DNA from: a virus
Length of the DNA: 36,025 bases
Virus record (IMG/VR): IMGVR_UViG_3300036715_000321
Span: 1 to 36,025 of that record
Direction: 5' to 3' (one strand)
Shown: positions 23,834 to 32,710 of the stretch, one piece after another
Numbering within the stretch: position 1 is the stretch's first letter
Layout: each line of letters opens with the position of its first letter
Notes under the pieces: model-generated
Seen by the model: only the letters and a program-made list of their open reading frames with translations
What the model was told of the DNA's origin: nothing
The model's database searches: none
Translations under genes and position numbers: made by a program

Positions 23834-23905
23834 GCCCGCCACTAACGCGGTGTCACAAAGACGTTACACATAAGATACCTACCCTCAATTTCATGGGAAC
23901 ATCTA

Positions 23906-24280
23906 ATGAACCAAGATACCACACGTAGCAGACGACTATCAGATGCTAAGATGGCCGCACACGACCGCCGGCTTGCTCAGTGGGTGTCTTTGGTCAAAGG
24001 TACATTAACCATCTTTTCCTATGTATGGGATTGGGTGGACGAGCGTGACGTAGACAAGCACTTTATAGCCACAGTCACCATGTACTTTATGGTGTACCTT
24101 ATCCAGTGGGCGGAGCACTATGCGGCACTTAATGTGGCGCGCCCCGGATGGGAAGTGGCCGCTGTTATTGCCGCAGTCAACGCGCCTTACATGGCAATGC
24201 AGGCAGTGGTACTGAAGTTTTATTTTGATTACCGGACTCCTGTTAGTTACGGTGGGAGCAGACCCAATGTCATTCCATAG
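23906..24280 (+). CDS. small membrane protein (possible holin)
   Basis: A 124-residue protein with a charged N-terminus (TTRSRRLSDAKMAAHDRRL) and two hydrophobic helices: FIATVTMYFMVYLIQWAEHY around residue 55 and VAAVIAAVNAPYMAMQAVVL around residue 85. Size and topology fit a holin or phage inner-membrane protein, but there is no sequence-specific holin signature. It follows a 72-base gap and overlaps the HNH gene by 14 bases. Confidence 0.7.
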   Translation: MNQDTTRSRRLSDAKMAAHDRRLAQWVSLVKGTLTIFSYVWDWVDERDVDKHFIATVTMYFMVYLIQWAEHYAALNVARPGWEVAAVIAAVNAPYMAMQAVVLKFYFDYRTPVSYGGSRPNVIP

Positions 24281-24557
24281 ACCATTTGTTAGGAAGTCAT
24301 CGTCTGGTACAGCTCGTATCGTACGTGATTCCTATTCAAATGCGAATTCAAAAGTCCAATGGTGGACTATACGCAAAGAAGTATTTACGCGCGATGGCGG
24401 GTTATGCCAGGCCATTAAGGGTGGGAGAAAGTGTTTGACGAAGGGCACTGACGTTCACCACATAATTCCGCTCTCTAGGGGCGGAACTACCAGCAAAGCA
24501 AATCTTATGACAGTCTGCGACGACTGTCATAAGGATCGCCATTCACACATGGGGTAG
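24267..24557 (+). CDS. HNH endonuclease
   Basis: A 96-residue HNH nuclease. The beta-beta-alpha metal fold is visible: C47 and C56, then VHHIIPLSRGG with H64/H65, N79 in KANLMTVC, and C84-x2-C87 with H92. The Cys pairs bind structural zinc and the HNH residues cut DNA. It is small and free-standing. Phage HNH proteins of this size often aid DNA packaging with terminase or act as homing nucleases; no terminase is visible here, so the role is open. GGGAG lies before ATG 24267. Confidence 0.9.
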   Translation: MSFHRPFVRKSSSGTARIVRDSYSNANSKVQWWTIRKEVFTRDGGLCQAIKGGRKCLTKGTDVHHIIPLSRGGTTSKANLMTVCDDCHKDRHSHMG

Positions 24558-24559
24558 AG

Positions 24560-24676
24560 ATGACGATCAACGCCATTACCAAGACCCCATCCCAAACAAG
24601 TGCCCATAAAGGTACGGATGGCGATCTTGAAAAGGGAGCTTTTCATTGCGGGCAATTCCGCCCAAGAGAGCACTAA
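24560..24676 (+). CDS. small hypothetical protein (38 aa)
   Basis: A 38-residue ORF filling the gap between the HNH and hemerythrin genes: ATG two bases after the HNH stop, TAA two bases before the hemerythrin ATG. The product (MTINAITKTPSQTSAHKG and onward) is polar with one Cys. The call rests on spacing only. Confidence 0.45.
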   Translation: MTINAITKTPSQTSAHKGTDGDLEKGAFHCGQFRPREH

Positions 24677-24678
24677 TC

Positions 24679-25107
24679 ATGACACCCTCGATGATAGAAG
24701 CTGGTTGGTCCGACCAGTATGTAATAGGTTATGAAGCACTTGACACTCAGCACGAAGAGTTGTTTGACCTATGCGACACCATATTCCAAGCCCAAACTGA
24801 CGACGAAGTACGTGAGAGGTTTGCGGATTTTCGTACACTGTTGAAGTGGCACTTTGACCAAGAAGATATGCTCATGGCTTTCATATGCTATCCTAAGATG
24901 GAAGAGCACATGCAAATGCACAACGATATGGTTAATAGGTTGGATGCACTTAACGTGCACGGCATATCCGACATTCCTGCCTTCACAGAATTTGTTAAAG
25001 TCTGGATACTTGGACACATTCAATTACACGATATGGAGATTGCTGATTTCCGTAGCCGTTATATCGAATACACAACACAGTTGGGTCGTTTGGCGGCTCA
25101 CGCGTAA
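24679..25107 (+). CDS. bacteriohemerythrin
   Basis: A 142-residue hemerythrin-like four-helix protein that would bind O2 at a non-heme di-iron centre. All seven iron ligands are visible with canonical spacing: H25 (DTQHEEL), H58 and E62 (KWHFDQED), H77 and H81 (EEHMQMH), H113 and D118 (GHIQLHD). W10 and the start of helix A also fit. ATG 24679 is chosen because it directly follows the 38-residue ORF. It is a stand-alone domain, as in bacteriohemerythrins that deliver or sense oxygen. Such genes are unusual in phages; it may act as an auxiliary metabolic gene for oxygen supply, iron storage or redox sensing. Confidence 0.93.
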   Translation: MTPSMIEAGWSDQYVIGYEALDTQHEELFDLCDTIFQAQTDDEVRERFADFRTLLKWHFDQEDMLMAFICYPKMEEHMQMHNDMVNRLDALNVHGISDIPAFTEFVKVWILGHIQLHDMEIADFRSRYIEYTTQLGRLAAHA

Positions 25108-25116
25108 AGGAAGAAC

Positions 25117-25314
25117 ATGAAACTCCAAGCAAAGACTCGCCTGAAAGCTACTGAAGAGAACCCGCTGGAAGATGGCGTAGCTTTCGATACGTTGACTGAT
25201 GGTGACCCCTCTACAGACACACCTGAAGTACAGCAAGTGACGCACGATGATGGTGGTGTTGAGAAGGCAGACCCAGATCAGAATTTGCTGATCGACGACA
25301 TTTCCGTCGGCTAA
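25117..25314 (+). CDS. small acidic hypothetical protein
   Basis: A 65-residue acidic protein (many Asp/Glu, few aromatics), likely disordered: TLTDGDPSTDTPEVQQVTHD in the middle. AAGGAAG precedes ATG 25117, nine bases after the hemerythrin stop. No motif is recognised. It could be a virion linker or scaffold peptide, but that is a guess. Confidence 0.6.
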   Translation: MKLQAKTRLKATEENPLEDGVAFDTLTDGDPSTDTPEVQQVTHDDGGVEKADPDQNLLIDDISVG

Positions 25315-25316
25315 TT

Positions 25317-25958
25317 ATGGGTAAAATTCCAAACCCCCTTAACTTCCCCAAGGTGTTCAACCCATTTGCGTTGGACCTTTGGTTCGCCGCATGTGCTACT
25401 GTGGACCCTAAGTCAAAGGGTGCTTGGAATATGGTGCTGCGAGATTTCAGGCACCGTTGCGCGAAGGCTGATCTCGATCCACACTTCCAAGGTGATTGGG
25501 ATTCTGCTATCCAGCACTTTCTCGCGGTGCGACGTAGGCACTTTGTACGCTACGCCGACATGACAAAGTTGGTGCAGGGTGTTAAAGTAATTCGCTCCGT
25601 TAGTCGTACGGTGGATTTCACGGATTTCGGTTTCCAGTTAACTGTGTCAGCACAGTGCCACATAGAAGACCCTACGTGGGTAAAGAAGCTGTTTAGGTTT
25701 ACGTCCAATCTACGCTTCTCGCCTATTCGAGATAGACAGCGTCGGTATGTACATCGCATAGACCCCGGATTGGAAGTTTTTGTCTATAACGAAATGATTT
25801 CTAGTACTAACGTATGGCACATAGGTTACACCATCAGTTGCCCGCTTATGCCAGATACCAAGGGCCAGGATCGTAAGAATTTTGTGCTCAACACTCTTTG
25901 GGCGCCTATACGTAGTCGCATGAAACCCAAGAAGGCTGACACCAGTCGCTACCTATGA
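25317..25958 (+). CDS. hypothetical protein
   Basis: A 213-residue basic protein with many aromatic and Arg residues. It contains a Trp/Phe-rich N-terminus (NPFALDLWFAACATV) and strands such as VDFTDFGFQLTVSAQCHIED. No motif is recognised. It overlaps the next gene by four bases (ATGA). Located before the large helicase, it may be a virion or DNA-binding component. Confidence 0.65.
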   Translation: MGKIPNPLNFPKVFNPFALDLWFAACATVDPKSKGAWNMVLRDFRHRCAKADLDPHFQGDWDSAIQHFLAVRRRHFVRYADMTKLVQGVKVIRSVSRTVDFTDFGFQLTVSAQCHIEDPTWVKKLFRFTSNLRFSPIRDRQRRYVHRIDPGLEVFVYNEMISSTNVWHIGYTISCPLMPDTKGQDRKNFVLNTLWAPIRSRMKPKKADTSRYL

Positions 25959-26323
25959 GCAATCTACCTACTATCGCCGAAGTACGACGTAAGCATGCGT
26001 ATATGATGCACACGTATTCGTTCATGTTCAAGATTCGTGAGTATAGCGCGCGAACAGCAGCAGTGTCATTACCCCAAGCCGTATCGCGCGCTAAAGGTAT
26101 GTACGTTAAGAACGTGCTAGGTCACGCACCTAACACCACTGCATTTAGGATTGCCATACGCCAAATGCAGGACGTTGCTATCGCCATACATCTCGACCCG
26201 TTGGCCCGCCAGCGTTTCTCTGAGTTGTACCGAGAACAGTACCAACTCAGCATTACAGATTTACCTACTCAAGTTGAATTCGTCCAACTTGAAGACATTG
26301 TAAATAAGTTATCTAACACCTGA
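25955..26323 (+). CDS. hypothetical protein
   Basis: A 122-residue, largely helical, basic protein starting in an ATGA overlap. Its segments PTIAEVRRKHAYMMHTYSFM and QVEFVQLEDIVNKLS are amphipathic. No family is recognised. It ends ten bases before the helicase ATG and is probably cotranscribed with it. Confidence 0.65.
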   Translation: MSNLPTIAEVRRKHAYMMHTYSFMFKIREYSARTAAVSLPQAVSRAKGMYVKNVLGHAPNTTAFRIAIRQMQDVAIAIHLDPLARQRFSELYREQYQLSITDLPTQVEFVQLEDIVNKLSNT

Positions 26324-26333
26324 GGAAAACCCA

Positions 26334-29300
26334 ATGCAAATTACCGCAGCGGAGATCAAGCGACCCCAGTCGAATCTCCTACCAGATACCAAATACTCAT
26401 TGCCCGCGCTGGAATTGCGAACGGGCTTTCTTGGCGTCTTCCGTCGTGCGTACAAAGGCGAGGGTCGAAAATCCTTGTTCCGTGTTGCCATGGCCGCGTT
26501 CATGGATACCGCCCATATGTCCACTGGACGTGCGCCTCGCCCCAAATCGCAGGAAGAACGCACAGCACGGCGCAACTACATCAAGGAAATTAACCTCTGG
26601 GCTGAGGCACGTGCCAAGCAGAACCTACAACAGTACACGAAGCTTTCCAAGGTAAACGACGGCGATAAGTCGCACTTTACCTTGGACCTGCCTATCGCCA
26701 TTATCCGAAGCGTACCTGACCTTTTAAGTATGTTGCGGTTCTTTACGCCTGTACTTCCTAACGAGGAACAGTTGACCGTCATCGACGCCGCGTTGTCACA
26801 CGAACTTGGAGTCGACAGTGCGGGTAAGCAGGTACTGTCTATCGCTGACTTCTACACGGCTGGTAAAGTTCTGGCCAATGCGCATCTTGGGTCTGATGCA
26901 CAGGCTCTGTTCTCTACGTGCTTAAAGGGTGTTCGTGTAACACGCACAGGCTCAGGTTCACTGTTGGCCCTAGTATTCAATGTGCCTGCACGTACAGCAG
27001 AGTATCTGACCTCTATGGATTGGTTGGAGATTCGTGCCATTGATCTTTACCCGCTGTTTAGCGGTTGGGTGGAGGCCGAGTACGTGCCCGTGGACTACTC
27101 CAAGACCACCACATCAATCTCCAAGATCGCAGCCACTTTGCCCCAACACCAAGAGGCTGACGAGCGCATTGACCAGTACGGGATAGGCATTACGTATTCT
27201 GGCGAACCTATTTTCCTGCCTAAGACGTGCAATCGTACTAATGACTACGAGTCCAAGTTTGCAGCGGCGTCCGTTGCTAATGAAGGCGCGTTTGCACTCC
27301 GCACTCCAGAGAAGCCGGATACTCCTGCCTTGCCCTCGAACATTCCAATCTTAGTGGATTGGGTTAACTTCAAGTTCGCATATACGGACACTATGGGAAA
27401 GATCAAGGTTCAGATGCTGGAGCATGTACGTAAGTGCAATCCATCTATGGCTATGAACTTGTTGCACAACGATATGCCTGTGACCTACGTTAAAGGTCTC
27501 ATGGGTTATGCACGCCAGTGCAGTATGGGCACACGTATTTTCCCGGAGTCTGGGGATGGCAATGGTGCGGAAGTCGATGCGTTCTTCGAGTCCTTCCTAA
27601 AGCACCAAGAACTAGCAACCCCCGGCTATAGCCCACGTTACGTTGACATTACTATGGGCACCGACTTCCCCGAATTGATGCCCTTGGTGAGGTGGGTATC
27701 TGCGCTTTACCGGGCTATGCTTACCAACCTCGATGCTCTGTATGAACGTTACGCTGTAACCACTATTACAGATCAGTTGGGTATGATTGCGGTTATTGGT
27801 GCGTATGGTGACAAGTTGGAGGAGACGCGCGCCGCGGCCAACACCTTGAACAAGAAGGCAGCTAATCAAGGTGTTGACCCCAACTGGACACCCCCACCGC
27901 TGCCGCTGCTTACCAAAGGCTTCGCGGAAGAAGGTAAGGGCGTGCAGCCCCACCAGTTGAAGATCTTGAACATTGCTAAGGAGCGCCCAGACAATATGAT
28001 TCTGGACGTTGCTGCTGGAGGTGGTAAATCCCTATTGGCCGTTACCGACGTACTAAAGGAGATTGCTGCGGGTGAATCTGCTCCTTACCTTATCATGTGC
28101 CCTGCGACACTCATTGCTAACTACGTTAGCGAGATCGTGGAGTTTACTGATGGTAAGCTAAACGTAATTCCAATTACTTCCTACAACATCCGCACATCTG
28201 GCTACAAGCGCTACCAGGAAATCCTGAAAGCTGCTCCTCTGAATACCGTGCTGGTTGTTGATTACGACGCCCTGAAGTTCCGGTCCCGCGCAGCAGGCTA
28301 CGGTACGGCTACGGTGCGCGTTTATCCTGTGATTGACATGATTCGTCAGTTCAATCCTGGGTACGCCTACTTAGACGAAGCCCACATACTGAAGAACCCT
28401 AACTCTGCTCGGGCAGCCGCCGTTATGTATTTGGTTGCAGACATTCCCAAGAAGCGGCTGGCTTCGGGTACTTTGACCCCGGATTCACCTTCCGACTTGG
28501 CAGGTGAGTTGGCTATTCTTGACCCAACCATTCTAGGCTCACGCGACAAATTCAATGAGAAGTACGGTGAGTCTACTGCTGGTGGGCGTGTAACTAAGTG
28601 GAAAGAGACTGGAAACAACGCCGTGTCTCGTGTTATCCCAAGGGTCATGAACAGTATAGTGTGGGCTAAGGCTGAGCGTAAAGAATGGGCCTACGCACTA
28701 CCCAATCGTGAAGACCGCTTCTTGGCTGTCCAGCTCACAGACAACCAGAAGACCATGTACGACGCTTTGTTTGATGACATGATTCAGCAGATTCGTAAGC
28801 GCGCTGAGACCGATAAGAATGCTCGTCGTTTGTTGGATGGTTTGCTTGGTAAGTCGGCTGCTGCAGAAGATGAAGATGCCTTCGGGGATCTGAGTGACAC
28901 GGATGAAGTAGAAGACGACGGCGAAGAGGGCGCTGATATTGGGCCAGCCCTGCAGCCCTACCTCGCTGACATTGAACGTTTCGTTACTGACCCTGCGTCG
29001 CACCCCTATTCACGCAATGGTTTCGTCAAACAAGACGGCACCCACGTTGCAGCGCTCACGGGCGATGATTTGAAGTCTGGTAAAGCGCTAGCCTTGCAGC
29101 AGTGTATGGAAGAGTGGTTCAAGTCCGGCAAGACCTCGAAGATATTAATTTTCGTGAACTACAACGCATCTGCCGACTCGCTGTTCAATGCTATGTCTCC
29201 TGAGCTGCAGGAATGTGGTTTGCGGTACTCTACTTCACAGAAGACTGAGCACGTTAACAAGTTCAAGACAGACCCCAATATTAAGTGGATGATTGGTATT

Positions 29301-30995
29301 CGGAAATCGCTGGAGACCGGTTTGAACTTGCAGGCTGCTGGTTACCTTATCCGTATCGAAGGGGTATGGACACCAGGTGAGCAGGAACAAGGTGACTCGC
29401 GTGTGGCACGTCCGTTCTTTGGTGCCGGTGGCGATAAACGCAGTGGTATTCTTTTTGATACCATTGTAGCTGACCGAACTATAGACGTTACCAAAGCCGC
29501 GCGTCTGCGTGCCAAGATTGTGGCTAATGCTAAATTCTTGCACCCAACAGACCCAGTCTACCAGTCGATCGAATCCATCCCCGTTATACAAATGACGTTG
29601 GATTCCATTATGACGCAGAACGACTTCAATAACGAATTGCGCCAGTATCACACGTCAATCGAGCAACTTAATACCGTTATTAAGGCTGAGTACGCTGAGT
29701 ACAAGGCCAAGGTTGAAGCCACGGGTGGTAGTAAGTTTACGCAGATTCCAGCGGCACCGATTCCTCCCGGTTGTGCTATATTATCTTCTGTGCCGTATGC
29801 ACAGGGCACCGAACTCTACTCAGCCTCCGAGCTGGGTTTGGTTCGTGTTGACAACTACTTGGGCATGGATTTGACTGACGAGGAAGACGTTGAAGGTGAC
29901 GACGAGGGAGGGGAGTCTGCTGAAACCCTCTCCCAGAAGCAGAAGATTATGGGTAAGCGTTGCCATTGTGAAAGCGGTGACGGTATTATTGTTGGTGCTA
30001 CTGGCGGTGATCACATTCACCGGGTGCATGTGAGGTTGGATGATGGGACTACCGCGGTTGGTCTTCCGGCGACAACCGTGTTTATCGTTACTCGCACCGA
30101 GACCAACGGTGAAGACATGAGGTTAAAGTTAGCGCAAGCTGCAGGCCTACCTATGGTTGGCAGGATCACAGCCCCAAGTGGTAACGTGCGGGAAACCAAG
30201 ATCACCAAGCGCGAGCAAATGGAGATTGAGAAGGAACAGGAACGTCTTGCTGAGGAAGAGCGCAAACGCTCTCGTCCTGCGCAGTTGTCTATTGGTTTGG
30301 ATCTTTCCATCGTGAACGGCTACATGCGGGTTGGTTATGTTATAGGTAAGGAGGTACGTGCAGTTAAGGCTCTGGAATCCCTGGGCTTCAAGAAAGAACC
30401 GCAGTACGTTGGTACTCGCATTCGTTCATACAAGCATCTTATCAACCAGGCTAGCTTGTGGGCGAAGGCGGGCTTCAACACATCCTCCGATACGGACGAC
30501 GATACGTTTGCTGTGTTGGCCGATGAGCTGGCGAAGGGTGGGCTTACTACCCATCACCACTTTCTAAAGACGTTGGCTCGTGCTAACTTTAGCAACTACA
30601 TGCGTAAGGCATGGAAGGCAACCGCAGACAAGCGAATGTTACAGTTGTTTGCTTTGGTAACTGACGGCGGTGATCGTGATCCTGCAGCAATCAAGGAGGC
30701 ACAGCGTACTGGTGTTACGCAGTACGGTCAAGCGTATCTGTGCTTGCCATACGGTGGTGGTCATCCTGCGACACGTTTGGCTATTGCTTCCAAGTACAAG
30801 TCTCCATCAACAAGATGGTTGCTTAGTGACCCAGCGCTCAGCGTGTATGTGGCGAATATCCAAGGCGTCCATAAAATACTGAAGAGCCTGCAAGACGCCG
30901 GTATCGCAGTCAACAACATCGCAGAGCTCAACAAGCAAGCAAAGTCGGTGAAGAAGATTAATCCAAAGACCGACAACACCGTCGATGTGAAGTAA
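26334..30995 (+). CDS. SNF2-like DEAH helicase, 1553 residues
   Basis: A very large superfamily 2 helicase. The ATPase core is central: AAGGGKSLLA near 560 (Walker A), YLDEAH near 680 (Walker B), SGTLTPDSP near 710 (motif III), TGLNLQAAGYLIRIEG near 995 and QGDSRVARP near 1020 (motif VI). The motif order and the Q-x-D-SR-x-R end resemble SNF2-type translocases. About 550 unassigned residues precede the core and ~500 follow it; acidic linkers lie near 850 and 1180. It could remodel or translocate DNA in replication, recombination or packaging, or be carried in the virion like DarB-type proteins. It is followed by a terminator and head genes. Confidence 0.88.
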   Translation: MQITAAEIKRPQSNLLPDTKYSLPALELRTGFLGVFRRAYKGEGRKSLFRVAMAAFMDTAHMSTGRAPRPKSQEERTARRNYIKEINLWAEARAKQNLQQYTKLSKVNDGDKSHFTLDLPIAIIRSVPDLLSMLRFFTPVLPNEEQLTVIDAALSHELGVDSAGKQVLSIADFYTAGKVLANAHLGSDAQALFSTCLKGVRVTRTGSGSLLALVFNVPARTAEYLTSMDWLEIRAIDLYPLFSGWVEAEYVPVDYSKTTTSISKIAATLPQHQEADERIDQYGIGITYSGEPIFLPKTCNRTNDYESKFAAASVANEGAFALRTPEKPDTPALPSNIPILVDWVNFKFAYTDTMGKIKVQMLEHVRKCNPSMAMNLLHNDMPVTYVKGLMGYARQCSMGTRIFPESGDGNGAEVDAFFESFLKHQELATPGYSPRYVDITMGTDFPELMPLVRWVSALYRAMLTNLDALYERYAVTTITDQLGMIAVIGAYGDKLEETRAAANTLNKKAANQGVDPNWTPPPLPLLTKGFAEEGKGVQPHQLKILNIAKERPDNMILDVAAGGGKSLLAVTDVLKEIAAGESAPYLIMCPATLIANYVSEIVEFTDGKLNVIPITSYNIRTSGYKRYQEILKAAPLNTVLVVDYDALKFRSRAAGYGTATVRVYPVIDMIRQFNPGYAYLDEAHILKNPNSARAAAVMYLVADIPKKRLASGTLTPDSPSDLAGELAILDPTILGSRDKFNEKYGESTAGGRVTKWKETGNNAVSRVIPRVMNSIVWAKAERKEWAYALPNREDRFLAVQLTDNQKTMYDALFDDMIQQIRKRAETDKNARRLLDGLLGKSAAAEDEDAFGDLSDTDEVEDDGEEGADIGPALQPYLADIERFVTDPASHPYSRNGFVKQDGTHVAALTGDDLKSGKALALQQCMEEWFKSGKTSKILIFVNYNASADSLFNAMSPELQECGLRYSTSQKTEHVNKFKTDPNIKWMIGIRKSLETGLNLQAAGYLIRIEGVWTPGEQEQGDSRVARPFFGAGGDKRSGILFDTIVADRTIDVTKAARLRAKIVANAKFLHPTDPVYQSIESIPVIQMTLDSIMTQNDFNNELRQYHTSIEQLNTVIKAEYAEYKAKVEATGGSKFTQIPAAPIPPGCAILSSVPYAQGTELYSASELGLVRVDNYLGMDLTDEEDVEGDDEGGESAETLSQKQKIMGKRCHCESGDGIIVGATGGDHIHRVHVRLDDGTTAVGLPATTVFIVTRTETNGEDMRLKLAQAAGLPMVGRITAPSGNVRETKITKREQMEIEKEQERLAEEERKRSRPAQLSIGLDLSIVNGYMRVGYVIGKEVRAVKALESLGFKKEPQYVGTRIRSYKHLINQASLWAKAGFNTSSDTDDDTFAVLADELAKGGLTTHHHFLKTLARANFSNYMRKAWKATADKRMLQLFALVTDGGDRDPAAIKEAQRTGVTQYGQAYLCLPYGGGHPATRLAIASKYKSPSTRWLLSDPALSVYVANIQGVHKILKSLQDAGIAVNNIAELNKQAKSVKKINPKTDNTVDVK

Positions 30996-31000
30996 AGAGG

Positions 31001-31023
31001 TTGGGGCCAATCGCCCCAATTTC
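31001..31023 (+). terminator. Rho-independent terminator after the helicase
   Basis: TTGGGGC (31001-31007), loop CAATC, GCCCCAA (31013-31019), then TTTC. A 7-bp stem ending in a short T run, six bases after the helicase stop, fits an intrinsic or partial terminator and separates the helicase from the head genes. Confidence 0.65.
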
Positions 31024-31062
31024 ATGTAGTCATTTATCAATTGTCCCAGTAAAGGAATTATT

Positions 31063-31503
31063 ATGTTCGGTCCTCTTAAAGAACTCATTCGTGCATCTGG
31101 CATTTCTCTGTCCGAGGGCGATGCGTTGCCTTTGGCTGACCATCAAGCCGTTCGTGATTACCTGTTTCACAACGGTATGCCCGCCGACGCCGATGGCGAG
31201 CTGGTCTACACCCTTCGCAACACCCTTGGCGGCGACGCCTTCTCAATCAATGAATCCGCATCCCTCTTCGGTGACGTAGGTGCTGAGGCCCAAGCCGACA
31301 CGTCGACAGTTGATGCCTCTGCCGCCCAGGAAGCAGCTGACGCTGAAAAGGCTTCCGCAGAAGCACAACTTGTGGCTGATGCCGCGGCCGCCCAACAAGC
31401 CGCAGATGCTGCCGCTGCGCAGACGGCTATGGATGACGCTTCCACTGCCCCAGCTGCCGACGACGCAGGTACCAAGTCCGCACCTAGCGCCACTGGAGAA
31501 TAA
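31063..31503 (+). CDS. Ala-rich hypothetical protein
   Basis: A 146-residue protein. The first ~70 residues form a small ordered domain (MFGPLKELIRASGISLSEGD, then LADHQAVRDYLFHNGM). The last ~75 are Ala/Asp/Gln-rich and helical, with repeats such as AAAAQQAADAAAAQ. This fits a scaffolding, linker or prohead core component and matches its place before decoration-like and prohead protease genes. AAAGGA lies before ATG 31063. No homologue is recognised. Confidence 0.65.
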   Translation: MFGPLKELIRASGISLSEGDALPLADHQAVRDYLFHNGMPADADGELVYTLRNTLGGDAFSINESASLFGDVGAEAQADTSTVDASAAQEAADAEKASAEAQLVADAAAAQQAADAAAAQTAMDDASTAPAADDAGTKSAPSATGE

Positions 31504-31505
31504 CA

Positions 31506-31874
31506 ATGCCGTCTTCTGTGGGCAACGCAAGTGGCTTAGGCCAAGGCTCCTACATCAAGTCTGCCCTTGGCCATATTACCGTCAATGGTAAGATTGGCCA
31601 GGAGGTCCGTATACCTAATACAGACCTCTTTCTCAAGGCTGGGCAGATGTTGCAGGGCGTATATGTGCAAGTTACAGGTGCCACCCCTTCGGTGGACTTC
31701 CAAACCACACTGGCACCTATCGATATTGCAAAGGACTCCAACCAAGACACCGGTGGCCATTGGGCGACAGCACAAACAGTAACCACCACGGCTATTACAA
31801 AAATCACCAACCCAACAACGGTATTGCGCGTTAAGTTCACTACTGCCGCCGTTGTGTACATCGTAGCAGCATAA
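31506..31874 (+). CDS. putative head decoration protein
   Basis: A 122-residue Gly/Thr/Ala-rich beta protein (GSYIKSALGHITVNGKIGQE, then TTTAITKITNPTTVLRVKF). The size, Thr-rich strands and site just before the prohead protease resemble capsid decoration or head-stabilising proteins. No sequence-specific motif supports this, so it is inference from composition and context. It starts two bases after the previous stop. Confidence 0.6.
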   Translation: MPSSVGNASGLGQGSYIKSALGHITVNGKIGQEVRIPNTDLFLKAGQMLQGVYVQVTGATPSVDFQTTLAPIDIAKDSNQDTGGHWATAQTVTTTAITKITNPTTVLRVKFTTAAVVYIVAA

Positions 31875-31875
31875 C

Positions 31876-32631
31876 ATGGCACTGCAATTCCCTAAAGCGT
31901 ACTACGACCGATCGCATGGTCGTCCTCCTATTCAGGGTCTTGCGGTTTCGCAGGAACCTGCCGTGGATCTTGAACAGGCACCAGAGCAAATCGCAAAGTT
32001 GGACTTCGCAAACTGGTTGCCTTTCGCAGCAAAGACTTACCACATAAGTCCGCGTATTGAGGATTACATTCTCAAACCGATGCCCATATGCCCCTCAGAC
32101 ATCCCCAACCGCAACGGTGTGGGCTTCCCCCTGTCTGAGTTGCTTAAATATCAACCACCTCCTATAGCACGTCAAGTGTACAAGGCGTGGACTGGCTGCC
32201 CTGTTCACCTAGAACACGACAACGAAGATCACACCAAAGCCTACGGTGTTATATTTGACACTGTGCTGACACCTATTACCGGATACGGCGATGATCGGTT
32301 CTGGAAGGTGATGGGGCTTATAGGTATTGATAAGGTAAAGCACCCAGATATTGCCCAGGAAGTGCTGACGGGGAAGATTAACACGGGCTCGATGGGGGCT
32401 ATGGCCGATTACTTTACGTGTTCTGTGTGTGGTAAGGAAGCCCACGAGAACAACTACAAGAATTGTGCCCACATATCGTCTACCAAGGACGTCAACTGGC
32501 GCATCGTGGATTTCAATGGCGAGAAACACATGGCATACCTTAATGCCCATGAACTATCCCCGATCGAGTTCTCGTTGGTTTCCACTCCCGCGTGGACTGT
32601 AGCCCTTTCTGATTATCATTTTTCTTGGTAG
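31876..32631 (+). CDS. prohead maturation protease-like protein
   Basis: A 251-residue protein resembling phage head maturation proteases. It has PVHLEHDNEDHTKAYGVIFD with H111/H114, a strand segment FWKVMGLIGIDKV, and INTGSMGAMADYFTCSVCG with candidate nucleophile S172 followed by a CSVCG...CAHI zinc-like motif. The end, HELSPIEFSLVSTPAWTV, is the usual SPxEFSLVxxPA strand. Such enzymes degrade scaffold and trim capsid proteins. Its last 17 codons are duplicated in diverged form at 33825-33881, downstream of a homing endonuclease, indicating that the original 3' end was displaced by the insertion. Confidence 0.65.
   Translation: MALQFPKAYYDRSHGRPPIQGLAVSQEPAVDLEQAPEQIAKLDFANWLPFAAKTYHISPRIEDYILKPMPICPSDIPNRNGVGFPLSELLKYQPPPIARQVYKAWTGCPVHLEHDNEDHTKAYGVIFDTVLTPITGYGDDRFWKVMGLIGIDKVKHPDIAQEVLTGKINTGSMGAMADYFTCSVCGKEAHENNYKNCAHISSTKDVNWRIVDFNGEKHMAYLNAHELSPIEFSLVSTPAWTVALSDYHFSW
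32617..32631 (+). repeat. direct repeat, upstream copy
   Basis: CATTTTTCTTGGTAG encodes the last residues HFSW and the stop of the protease. An identical 15-base copy is at 33867-33881, and the two flank the homing endonuclease gene. Confidence 0.85.
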
Positions 32632-32710
32632 GTTTAGTTAATGGACGAACGGGAGTAATTACCCTGGCCTGCTCACTCGGGCCTAGTCCACCATTTCTAG
32701 TGAGAGAGCA
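32632..32710 (+). other. spacer upstream of the homing endonuclease
   Basis: A 79-base gap with GGCC/GGCC pairing around TGCTCACTC at about 32667-32684 and GAGAGAG before the endonuclease ATG. It lies inside the inserted segment between the two protease ends. No promoter is clear. Confidence 0.3.
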
